Part shown: positions 55,740-64,000 of the stretch, piece after piece
How positions within the stretch are numbered: the stretch's first letter is position 1
How the letters are laid out: each line of letters starts with the position of its first letter
DNA from: Salmonella enterica subsp. arizonae
GTDB taxonomy: Bacteria; Pseudomonadota; Gammaproteobacteria; Enterobacterales; Enterobacteriaceae
Assembly: GCF_008692845.1 (NCBI RefSeq)
Contig: NZ_VXJW01000001.1
Coordinates: 186,001-250,000 of the forward strand
Direction: 5' to 3'
DNA length: 64,000 nucleotides
Notes under the pieces: generated by a model
Databases searched by the model: none
Told to the model about the DNA's origin: nothing
Seen by the model: the letters and a program-made list of their open reading frames with translations, nothing else
Position numbers and translations under genes: made by a program

Positions 55740-57227
55740 ATGTCTCGTAATACTGAAGCAACGGAAGAGGTCGGCATCTGGACGGGCGGACGTCTGAATT
55801 ATAAAGAAGGATTTTTCACGCAATTACCCACTGATGAGCTGGCAAAAGGCATCAGCGAAGAAGTGGTGCGTGCGATTTCCGCAAAGCGTAACGAACCTGA
55901 GTGGATGCTGGAATTTCGTCTCAATGCCTATAGATCCTGGCTGGAAATGGATGAACCGCACTGGCTGAAGGCGCACTACGATAAGCTGAACTATCAGGAC
56001 TACAGCTATTACTCTGCGCCATCATGCGGAAACTGCGATGATAGCTGCGTTTCCCAGCCGGGAGCCGTACAGCAAACGGGCGCGAATACCTTTTTGAGTA
56101 AAGAGGTTGAAGACGCCTTCGAGCAGCTTGGCGTTCCGGTTCGCGAAGGAAAAGAGGTCGCCGTCGATGCGATTTTTGACTCTGTTTCCGTGGCGACCAC
56201 ATACCGTGAAAAGCTGGCGGAACAGGGCATTATTTTCTGTTCTTTTGGCGAAGCGATCCACGATCACCCTGAGCTGGTCAGGAAATATCTTGGCACTGTC
56301 GTTCCAGGGAATGATAACTTCTTTGCCGCGCTGAATGCGGCGGTCGCTTCCGATGGAACGTTTATCTATGTTCCCAAAGGCGTGCGCTGCCCAATGGAGC
56401 TATCCACCTATTTTCGCATTAACGCCGAGAAAACTGGTCAGTTTGAGCGCACGATTCTGGTGGCGGATGAAGGTAGCTATGTCAGTTATATCGAAGGATG
56501 CTCCGCGCCCGTCCGCGACAGTTATCAACTTCATGCTGCGGTAGTGGAAGTCATCATCCATAAAGACGCTGAAGTAAAATATTCCACTGTACAAAACTGG
56601 TTCCCAGGCGACAACAACACGGGCGGCATTCTGAACTTTGTGACCAAACGCGCCTTGTGCGAAGGGGAAAACAGCAAGATGTCCTGGACCCAGTCGGAAA
56701 CTGGTTCCGCGATTACCTGGAAATATCCGAGCTGTATTCTGCGCGGCGATAATTCTATCGGCGAGTTCTATTCCGTTGCGCTGACCAGTGGACATCAGCA
56801 GGCCGACACTGGCACTAAAATGATCCATATCGGTAAAAACACACGCTCAACAATTATCTCAAAAGGCATTTCCGCCGGACACAGCCAGAACAGCTATCGT
56901 GGGCTGGTAAAAATTATGCCGACGGCGACCAATGCCCGAAATTTCACGCAGTGCGATTCTATGCTGATTGGCACGGATTGCGGCGCGCATACGTTCCCGT
57001 ATGTTGAATGCCGTAATAACAGCGCGCAGTTGGAGCACGAGGCGACAACATCACGCATCGGTGAAGATCAGCTTTTCTATTGTCTGCAACGCGGCATCAG
57101 CGAAGAAGACGCTATTTCGATGATCGTCAACGGTTTCTGCAAAGACGTTTTCTCGGAACTGCCGCTGGAGTTTGCCGTTGAAGCGCAAAAACTGCTGGCG
57201 ATTAGCCTTGAGCACAGCGTCGGTTAA
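55740..57227 (+). CDS. sufB: Fe-S cluster scaffold subunit SufB
   Basis: 495 residues from ATG 55740 ([12 protein letters not shown]); the longer frame from 55701 lies in sufA. Scaffold of the SufBC2D complex; the cluster is built here from SufE sulfur. SufBD family beta-helix core ([17 protein letters not shown] and [13 protein letters not shown]). Complete. Confidence 0.97.
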   Translation: MSRNTEATEEVGIWTGGRLNYKEGFFTQLPTDELAKGISEEVVRAISAKRNEPEWMLEFRLNAYRSWLEMDEPHWLKAHYDKLNYQDYSYYSAPSCGNCDDSCVSQPGAVQQTGANTFLSKEVEDAFEQLGVPVREGKEVAVDAIFDSVSVATTYREKLAEQGIIFCSFGEAIHDHPELVRKYLGTVVPGNDNFFAALNAAVASDGTFIYVPKGVRCPMELSTYFRINAEKTGQFERTILVADEGSYVSYIEGCSAPVRDSYQLHAAVVEVIIHKDAEVKYSTVQNWFPGDNNTGGILNFVTKRALCEGENSKMSWTQSETGSAITWKYPSCILRGDNSIGEFYSVALTSGHQQADTGTKMIHIGKNTRSTIISKGISAGHSQNSYRGLVKIMPTATNARNFTQCDSMLIGTDCGAHTFPYVECRNNSAQLEHEATTSRIGEDQLFYCLQRGISEEDAISMIVNGFCKDVFSELPLEFAVEAQKLLAISLEHSVG

Positions 57228-57243
57228 TGATTAAGGGAAAACC

Positions 57244-57990
57244 ATGTTAAACATCAAAGGGTTACATGTCAGTGTGGAAGAAAAAGCAATTTTGCGTGGC
57301 CTGAATCTGGAGGTTCGCCCCGGCGAAGTGCACGCCATTATGGGCCCGAACGGTTCCGGGAAAAGCACGCTTTCCGCCACCCTGGCGGGACGAGAAGAGT
57401 ATGAGGTCACTGGCGGCTCGGTTACGTTCAACGGTAAAGATCTGCTTGAACTGTCGCCGGAAGAACGGGCGGGCGAAGGTATTTTTATGGCTTTTCAGTA
57501 CCCGGTAGAGATCCCCGGCGTCAGTAACCAGTTTTTCCTGCAAACCGCGCTGAATGCCGTGCGTGCCTACCGAGGGCAGGCGTCGTTGGATCGCTTTGAT
57601 TTTCAGGATCTGATGGAAGAAAAGATCGCATTGCTGAAAATGCCGGAGGATTTACTGACCCGCTCGGTAAACGTCGGTTTCTCCGGCGGGGAGAAAAAGC
57701 GCAATGATATTTTGCAAATGGCGGTGCTGGAGCCGGAACTGTGCATCCTTGATGAGTCTGACTCCGGACTGGATATCGATGCGCTGAAAATTGTGGCGGA
57801 AGGCGTCAACGCGCTGCGTGACGATAAACGCGCTTTTATTATAGTGACCCACTATCAGCGCATACTGGACTACATCAAGCCCGATTACGTCCATGTCCTC
57901 TATCAGGGGCGAATTGTCCGATCCGGCGATTTTACTCTGGTCAAACAACTGGAGGAGCAGGGTTATGGCTGGCTTACCGAACAGCAGTAA
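57244..57990 (+). CDS. sufC: Fe-S assembly ATPase SufC
   Basis: 248 residues, ABC-type ATPase that drives SufBD. Walker A GPNGSGKST near residue 36, signature FSGGEKKRND near 152, Walker B CILDESDSGLD (with Asp-Glu-Ser) near 175. The 3' end overlaps sufD by 26 bases. Confidence 0.97.
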   Translation: MLNIKGLHVSVEEKAILRGLNLEVRPGEVHAIMGPNGSGKSTLSATLAGREEYEVTGGSVTFNGKDLLELSPEERAGEGIFMAFQYPVEIPGVSNQFFLQTALNAVRAYRGQASLDRFDFQDLMEEKIALLKMPEDLLTRSVNVGFSGGEKKRNDILQMAVLEPELCILDESDSGLDIDALKIVAEGVNALRDDKRAFIIVTHYQRILDYIKPDYVHVLYQGRIVRSGDFTLVKQLEEQGYGWLTEQQ

Positions 57991-59230
57991 AGCGCTACAG
58001 CAATGGCGGCATCTCTTTGAAGAGCAAGGCGAAAGCCGCACTGAAGAGGCAAGACAACATCTACAGCAGATGCTGCGTCTGGGATTGCCAACGCGTAAAC
58101 ATGAAGACTGGAAATACACGCCGCTTGATGGCTTCGCCCATAGTCAGTTTATCCAGCAGTTTGCGGCAATCAGCGCCGCACAACGTGATGCGCTGGCGCT
58201 GAAGAACGATGCCGTGCGGCTGGTGTTTGTCGACGGACGGTTTATGCCAGAGCTTAGTGATAGCACGCAAAACAGCGGATTTGACGTTAGCGTCAGGGAC
58301 GAGCGTCAGACGCTTGCCGCGCCGGTGCAGCCTGAGATTTTTCTGCATCTGACGGAAAGCCTGGCGCACTGTGTAACGTATATACAGGTACGGCGGAATC
58401 AGCGTCCGGTTAAGCCGCTACTGTTGATGCATATCACCCAGGGCGTGGATGGAGACGAACTGAACACCGCGCATTATCGCCATCATCTGTCGCTGGCGGA
58501 GGGCGCGGAGGCGACGGTTATTGAGCATTATGTTAGCCATGGCGAGGCAAAACATTTTACCGGCGCGCGTCTGACGATGAAGGTCGCAGAAAATGCGCGA
58601 CTACGCCATATCAAACTGGCGTTTGAAAATGCGTCCAGCTATCACTTTGCGCATAACGATCTTTTGCTGGCGACGGACGCCTCGGCGTTTAGCCACTGTT
58701 TTCTGCTGGGGGCCGCAGTACTACGTCACCATACCAGCACACAGTTGAATGGCGAAAACGCGACGCTTCGACTGAATAGCCTGGCGATGCCGGTAAAAAA
58801 TGAAGTATGCGATACGCGGACATGGCTGGAACATAACAAAGGCTACTGTAACAGCCGTCAGTTGCACAAAACTATCGTTAGCGACAAAGGACGTGCGGTC
58901 TTTAATGGCCTGATTAACGTGGCGCAACACGCCATTAAGACCGACGGCCAGATGACCAATAACAACCTGTTGTTGGGGAAACTGGCCGAAGTCGATACCA
59001 AACCGCAATTAGAGATCTATGCCGATGACGTGAAGTGCAGTCACGGCGCGACGGTCGGGCGTATTGACGATGAGCAGATGTTTTATCTGCAGTCACGCGG
59101 CATCAGGCAACAAGAGGCGCGGCACATGATTCTTTACGCGTTTGCCGCAGAGTTAACGGAAGCTATCCATGATAGCACCCTTAAACAGCAGGTGCTGGCG
59201 CGAATCGGCCAGCGACTGCCCGGAGGCTGA
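57965..59230 (+). CDS. sufD: Fe-S assembly subunit SufD
   Basis: 421 residues from ATG 57965 ([14 protein letters not shown]) inside the end of sufC, after GGAGGAGCAGG. Pairs with SufB in the scaffold and is needed for iron entry. SufBD-family core with [19 protein letters not shown]. Complete. Confidence 0.96.
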
Positions 59231-59232
59231 GC

Positions 59233-60453
59233 ATGACATTTCCTGTTGAAAAGGTGCGGGCGGATTTCCCCATATTGCAGCGTGAAGTTAACGGCCTGCC
59301 GCTGGCTTACCTGGACAGCGCGGCCAGCGCCCAAAAACCCAATCAGGTTATTGATGCCGAATCTGCCTTCTACCGTCATGGCTACGCCGCGGTACATCGT
59401 GGTATCCATACGCTAAGCGCGCAGGCGACCGAAAGCATGGAGAATGTGCGGAAGCAGGCGTCGCGGTTTATTAACGCCCGCAGCGCAGAGGAACTGATTT
59501 TCGTGCGCGGCACGACGGAGGGCATTAACCTTGTTGCCAACAGTTGGGGGGCGGAAAATATTCGCGCCGGGGATAACATTATCATTAGCGAAATGGAGCA
59601 TCACGCTAATATCGTTCCCTGGCAGATGCTGTGCGAGCGCAAAGGCGCTGAACTGCGCGTGATCCCATTGAATCCTGATGGTACGCTGCGGCTGGAGGTC
59701 CTGGCGACGCTATTCGATGACCGGACCCGACTGCTGGCCATTACTCACGTTTCCAACGTGCTGGGGACCGAAAACCCGCTGCCGGAAATGATTGCACAGG
59801 CGCGCCAGCATGGGGCGAAAGTGCTGGTAGATGGTGCCCAGGCCGTTATGCACCATGCCGTTGATGTCCAGGCGTTGGACTGCGATTTTTACGTGTTTTC
59901 CGGCCATAAACTCTACGGGCCGACCGGTATCGGCATTCTGTATGTTAAAGAGGCGTTGCTGCAAGAAATGCCGCCGTGGGAAGGGGGCGGGTCCATGATC
60001 GCGACCGTAAGTCTGGCGCAGGGAACGACATGGGCGAAAGCGCCCTGGCGTTTTGAAGCGGGAACGCCGAATACCGGTGGCATCATCGGTCTCGGCGCGG
60101 CAATTGACTATGTGGCGTCGCTGGGGCTGGATAAGATTGGCGATTATGAGCAGATGCTGATGCATTATGCGCTGGAGCAACTAGCGCAGGTGCCTGATAT
60201 AAGGCTATACGGTCCGGCGCAGCGGCTGGGCGTAATCGCTTTTAATCTGGGTAAACACCATGCCTACGATGTTGGCAGTTTTCTTGATAATTACGGCATC
60301 GCGGTGCGAACGGGGCATCACTGCGCAATGCCGCTCATGGCCTGGTATGGCGTGCCGGCAATGTGCCGGGCTTCGCTGGCGATGTATAACACCTACGAAG
60401 AAGTAGACCGACTGGTGGCGGGGTTAACGCGTATTTACCGTTTATTGGGATAA
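59233..60453 (+). CDS. sufS: Cysteine desulfurase SufS
   Basis: 406 residues, class V aminotransferase fold; PLP Lys226 ([11 protein letters not shown]) and persulfide Cys364 ([11 protein letters not shown]). Provides sulfur to SufE. Two bases separate it from sufD. Confidence 0.97.
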
Positions 60454-60465
60454 CAGTGAGGTTTT

Positions 60466-60882
60466 ATGGCTGCGCTACCGGATAAAGAAAAACTGTTGCG
60501 TAACTTTACACGCTGCGCTAATTGGGAAGAAAAATATTTATATATTATTGAGTTGGGGCAGCGCCTGGCGGAATTAAATACGCAGGATCGTAATCCGCAA
60601 AATAGGATTCAGGGCTGTCAGAGCCAGGTATGGATCGTGATAGGGCGAAACGCCGACGGCATTATCGAATTGCAGGGCGACAGCGACGCGGCGATCGTCA
60701 AAGGTCTTATGGCCGTAGTGTTTATTTTGTATCACCACATGACGGCGCAGGATATTGTGCATTTCGATGTCCGGCCATGGTTTGAAAAAATGGCGCTTAC
60801 GCAGCATCTCACGCCTTCTCGTTCTCAGGGGCTGGAAGCCATGATTCGCGCGATTCGCGCTAAGGCCGCCACTCTTAGCTAA
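60466..60882 (+). CDS. sufE: Sulfur acceptor SufE
   Basis: 138 residues; accepts persulfide from SufS on Cys51 (IQGCQSQVW) and delivers it to SufB. Last gene of sufABCDSE, 12 bases after sufS. Complete. Confidence 0.96.
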   Translation: MAALPDKEKLLRNFTRCANWEEKYLYIIELGQRLAELNTQDRNPQNRIQGCQSQVWIVIGRNADGIIELQGDSDAAIVKGLMAVVFILYHHMTAQDIVHFDVRPWFEKMALTQHLTPSRSQGLEAMIRAIRAKAATLS

Positions 60883-61036
60883 ACTATACAGACAGCGTTC
60901 TACCTGATGTCAAATCCTTTGCCGGACGGCGACGTCGCTTTATCCAGAGTGGACAGAGCGTGTATTTTGTTGTTCTGATAAGCGAAGCGCTATCAGGCGT
61001 CGCAAGGGGCATCACCAGAAATACAGGAGGTTTGGT

Positions 61037-62038
61037 ATGAAACGTGCGTCTTTCATTACTCTTACATTCATCGGCGCGTATAGCGCGTTACAGGCGGCCT
61101 GGGCGGTAGATTATCCATTGCCGCCCGAAGGCAGTCGCCTTATCGGTCAGAATCAAACCTATACCGTACAGGAAGGTGATAAAAACCTGCAAGCTATTGC
61201 CAGGCGTTTTGATACGGCGGCGATGCTCATTCTTGAAGCGAATAATACAATTGCGCCGGTGCCTAAGCCCGGTACGCTAATTACCATTCCCTCGCAGATG
61301 CTATTGCCGGATGCGCCCAGGGAAGGCGTTGTCGTTAACCTCGCGGAGCTACGGTTGTATTATTACCCTGCGGGAGAAAATCGCGTTCAGGTGTATCCCA
61401 TCGGCATCGGTTTGCAGGGACTGGAAACCCCCGTCATGGACACCCGGATAGGGCAAAAAATCCCTAATCCGACGTGGACGCCGACAGCGGGCATACGCCA
61501 GCGTTCGCTTGAGCGGGGTATTACGCTGCCGCCGGTGATACCCGCCGGGCCAAACAACCCGCTTGGCCGCTATGCGCTGCGTCTGGCGCATGGTAATGGG
61601 GAATATCTCATTCATGGCACCAGCGCGCCGGATAGCGTTGGTCTGCGCGTGAGTTCCGGTTGCATTCGCATGAACGCGCCTGACATTAAAGCATTATTTA
61701 CGCAGGTCAAAACGGGGACGCCGGTAAAAGTGATTAACCAGCCGGTGAAATTCTCTGTCGAGCCGAATGGCGTTCGTTATGTAGAGGTACACAGGCCGCT
61801 ATCGTCGGAAAAAGAGCAAAACGTGCAGACGATGTCCTACGTGCTGCCTGCGGAATTTACCTCGTTCAGAAACGCGAAAGAGGTGGATAGCAGCCTCGTC
61901 GATAAGGCGCTATACCGGCGAGCCGGGCATCCTGTGAGCGTGAGTGCCGGGCAGACGCCAGTGGTTAATACGACAGTGGTCGAATCTGCACAGAACGGTT
62001 TTGTCGGGGAAGAGGGGCAAACGCGTGCGACGCAGTAG
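61037..62038 (+). CDS. ldtE: L,D-transpeptidase LdtE (YnhG)
   Basis: 333 residues, periplasmic; makes 3-3 (DAP-DAP) peptidoglycan cross-links. Signal peptide of about 23 residues (ends QAAWA). LysM-like region near 43-88 ([17 protein letters not shown]). YkuD catalytic motif HGT...SSGCIRMN with Cys209. AGGAGG ribosome-binding site. It lies convergent to lpp. Confidence 0.95.
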   Translation: MKRASFITLTFIGAYSALQAAWAVDYPLPPEGSRLIGQNQTYTVQEGDKNLQAIARRFDTAAMLILEANNTIAPVPKPGTLITIPSQMLLPDAPREGVVVNLAELRLYYYPAGENRVQVYPIGIGLQGLETPVMDTRIGQKIPNPTWTPTAGIRQRSLERGITLPPVIPAGPNNPLGRYALRLAHGNGEYLIHGTSAPDSVGLRVSSGCIRMNAPDIKALFTQVKTGTPVKVINQPVKFSVEPNGVRYVEVHRPLSSEKEQNVQTMSYVLPAEFTSFRNAKEVDSSLVDKALYRRAGHPVSVSAGQTPVVNTTVVESAQNGFVGEEGQTRATQ

Positions 62039-62065
62039 CTTTCGCGGAAAAGTGACAGACAAAAA

Positions 62066-62088
62066 AATGGCGCACAGAGTGCGCCATT
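62066..62088. terminator. Bidirectional terminator between ldtE and lpp
   Basis: AATGGCGCAC / GTGCGCCATT, 10-bp stem with an AGA loop; A-run and T-run on both sides, serving both convergent genes. Confidence 0.9.
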
Positions 62089-62106
62089 TTTATTACGCAG
62101 GTACTA

Positions 62107-62355
<249 letters not shown>

Positions 62356-62388
62356 CTAGATTGAGTTAATCTCCATGTAGCGTTACAA

Positions 62389-62416
62389 GTATTACACAAA
62401 CTTTTTTAGGTTGAGA
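62389..62416 (-). promoter_or_regulatory. lpp promoter
   Basis: Minus strand: -10 TAATAC and -35-like TCTCAA with a 16-base AT-rich spacer, very close to the known strong E. coli lpp promoter and its leader ending GAGGGTATTAATA. Confidence 0.8.
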
Positions 62417-62604
62417 ATATTTTTTTGATGGGAATGCGCTTATTTTTGATCGTTCGCTCAAAGAAGCACCGAAAAGCATGAAAGTCCCTAAAAAACCGAG
62501 AGAAAACAGGGAGCTTCCATCGGATTCTTCTTAGATAATCCGCAATAAGATAGTAAAATCCGATTTGATTTTTTATTAATAGCAGCTATCGATTAAATAA
62601 AAAA

Positions 62605-62621
62605 AGCGCCGCGAGGGCGCT
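62605..62621 (-). terminator. pykF terminator
   Basis: AGCGCC / GGCGCT stem with a 5-base loop, followed by seven T on the minus strand, about 30 bases after the pykF stop. Confidence 0.85.
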
Positions 62622-62652
62622 CTTCTAAACAAATTAATTCACACAACAATTA

Positions 62653-64000
62653 TTACAGTACGTGAACAGAGGCGGTGTTAGTGGTGCCGCTTGGAACCAG
62701 CGCGCCGGAGACCATAACCACAACGTCGCCTTTCTGGGCAAGGCCGCTTTGCAGGGCGACATCTTTGCCGAGACGGTAGAAATCATCAGTAGAATTGATT
62801 TCTTTCACCAGTTGCGAAACCACGCCTTTACTCAGCACTAACTGACGGGCGGTCACTTCATTGGTGGTCAGCGCCAGGATGGTGGCGTCCGGGAAGTATT
62901 TACGGACAGCGCGAGCGGATTTACCGCCCTGGGTCGCTACCACGATCAGCGGCGCTTCCAGTTTCTCGGCAGTTTCTACCGCGCCACGGCATACCGCTTC
63001 TGTAATACGCAATTTACGGCTATCGTTGTGGTAGTCCAGACGGCTGTTCATAACGCGGTCAGTACGTTCGCAGATAGTTGCCATAATAGAAACGGCTTCC
63101 AGCGGGTATTTCCCTTTTGCGGACTCGCCGGACAGCATGACCGCATCCGTACCGTCGAGGATAGCGTTCGCAACGTCGCCAGCTTCCGCGCGGGTCGGAC
63201 GCGGGTTTTTGATCATGGAATCCAGCATCTGGGTTGCAGTGATAACCACTTTACGTGCGCGAATACATTTTTCGATCATCATCTTCTGCGCGAAGATCAC
63301 TTCTTCAACCGGGATTTCTACGCCCAGGTCGCCACGCGCAACCATGATGCCGTCGGAAGCTTCGAGAATTTCATCGAAGTTGTTCAGGCCTTCCTGGTTT
63401 TCGATCTTGGAGATAATCTGGATGTTTTCGCCGCCGTGGGCTTTCAGATGCTCGCGAATTTCGACTACGTCAGAACGTTTGCGAATAAAAGAAGCCGCAA
63501 CAAAATCAACGCCTTGTTCGCAACCGAAGATCAGGTCCTGTTTATCTTTTTCAGCCAGCGCTGGCAGTGCGATGGAAACGCCTGGCAGGTTAACGCCTTT
63601 ATTTTCGCCCAGATCGCCGTTGTTCAGCACCTTACAAACCACTTTATTGCCTTCGATAGCGGTCACTTCCATACCGATCAGACCATCGTCAACCAGTACG
63701 GTGTTGCCGACTGACAGATCGGAGGTAAAGCCTTCATAGGTGACAGCAACGATTTCATTATTACCGACCACGGATTTGTCGGTGGTAAAAGTAAAGGTCT
63801 GACCCGCTTTCAATGAAACGTCGTTGCCGCCCTCCAGTTTAATAGTGCGGATTTCTGGTCCCTTAGTATCGAGCAGAATAGCGGCTTTTTTACCGGTCTT
63901 GCTCATCACGTTGCGCAAGTTCTGGATACGCTGACCGTGTTCTGCATAATCGCCATGAGAGAAGTTCAGACGCATCACGTTCATGCCCGCGTCCAGCATT
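62653..64000 (-). CDS. pykF: Pyruvate kinase I PykF (5' end outside window)
   Basis: Fructose-1,6-bisphosphate-activated pyruvate kinase, the last step of glycolysis. 448 residues of about 470 are visible; the N terminus (before [15 protein letters not shown]) lies beyond base 64000. Catalytic Lys/Glu region [17 protein letters not shown] and [12 protein letters not shown] plus the C-terminal allosteric domain are intact. Downstream is a terminator, then lpp on the same strand. Confidence 0.97.
   Translation of the reverse strand, partial: MLDAGMNVMRLNFSHGDYAEHGQRIQNLRNVMSKTGKKAAILLDTKGPEIRTIKLEGGNDVSLKAGQTFTFTTDKSVVGNNEIVAVTYEGFTSDLSVGNTVLVDDGLIGMEVTAIEGNKVVCKVLNNGDLGENKGVNLPGVSIALPALAEKDKQDLIFGCEQGVDFVAASFIRKRSDVVEIREHLKAHGGENIQIISKIENQEGLNNFDEILEASDGIMVARGDLGVEIPVEEVIFAQKMMIEKCIRARKVVITATQMLDSMIKNPRPTRAEAGDVANAILDGTDAVMLSGESAKGKYPLEAVSIMATICERTDRVMNSRLDYHNDSRKLRITEAVCRGAVETAEKLEAPLIVVATQGGKSARAVRKYFPDATILALTTNEVTARQLVLSKGVVSQLVKEINSTDDFYRLGKDVALQSGLAQKGDVVVMVSGALVPSGTTNTASVHVL

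Noticed and set aside
63028..63739. Two long overlapping open frames antisense to pykF
   Set aside because: Codon-bias shadows of a highly expressed conserved gene; the proteins have no family resemblance.

Overview
This window is enterobacterial chromosome and reads as Salmonella enterica or a very close relative. The gene order matches the Salmonella map from the ast operon through pfkB, thrS-ihfA, btu, pps and suf to lpp-pykF. Salmonella-typical loci are present: lpxR, the secreted-type nuclease next to it, and ydiV with a degenerate EAL motif. Most proteins look nearly identical to their E. coli or Salmonella counterparts. Assignments rest on recognising protein sequences, motifs and gene order; no search was run.

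Layout. 1-4.7 kb: arginine succinyltransferase pathway genes astA(partial)-astD-astB-astE. 5-8 kb: spy, cho, nadE, osmE. 8.3-13.6 kb: the chb (chitobiose) operon chbBCARFG. 13.6-15.2 kb: a badly decayed katE catalase gene. 15.4-21.8 kb: cedA, tcyP, ydjM, hxpB/yniC, yniB, yniA, ydiZ, pfkB. 22-25.1 kb: ydiY, lpxR and a lipoprotein nuclease. 25.1-29.9 kb: a low-GC accessory island between the nuclease and thrS. It holds an IS481-family remnant, a WaaK-like LPS glycosyltransferase, and a phage-derived module (HTH regulator, 51-residue membrane protein, SOS-controlled umuDC). 30-37.2 kb: the translation cluster thrS-infC-rpmI-rplT-pheM-pheS-pheT-ihfA. 37.4-42.8 kb: btuC-btuE-btuD-nlpC, ydiV, selO. 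42.9-50.3 kb: hemP, aroH, ppsR, ppsA, aroD, the sRNA RprA, ydiK. 50.6-54.3 kb: ydiJ-menI-ydiH. 54.3-55 kb: a REP element, a probable sRNA and a truncated symporter gene. 55.4-60.9 kb: sufABCDSE. 61-64 kb: ldtE, a single lpp, and pykF (partial).

Regulation visible in the sequence includes a LexA box before umuD and another before ydjM, and Fur boxes before hemP and sufA. There is a BaeR-like site before spy, a TrpR operator between ppsR and aroH, a Cra site before ppsA, and an RcsB-type site before rprA. RNA-level controls include the thrS operator, the pheM attenuator and the infC AUU start.

Points of most interest: the accessory island occupies the position where, as I recall, serogroup A/B/D1 Salmonella carry the O-antigen polymerase gene wzy/rfc, and no wzy is present. 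katE carries at least seven lesions. A 30-codon leader ORF overlaps the ydiV start as TAATG. Terminator-like hairpins sit immediately before the starts of ydiY and of the HTH gene. A consensus promoter with a palindrome in its spacer drives the 51-residue membrane protein. Only one lpp copy is present where S. Typhimurium has two.
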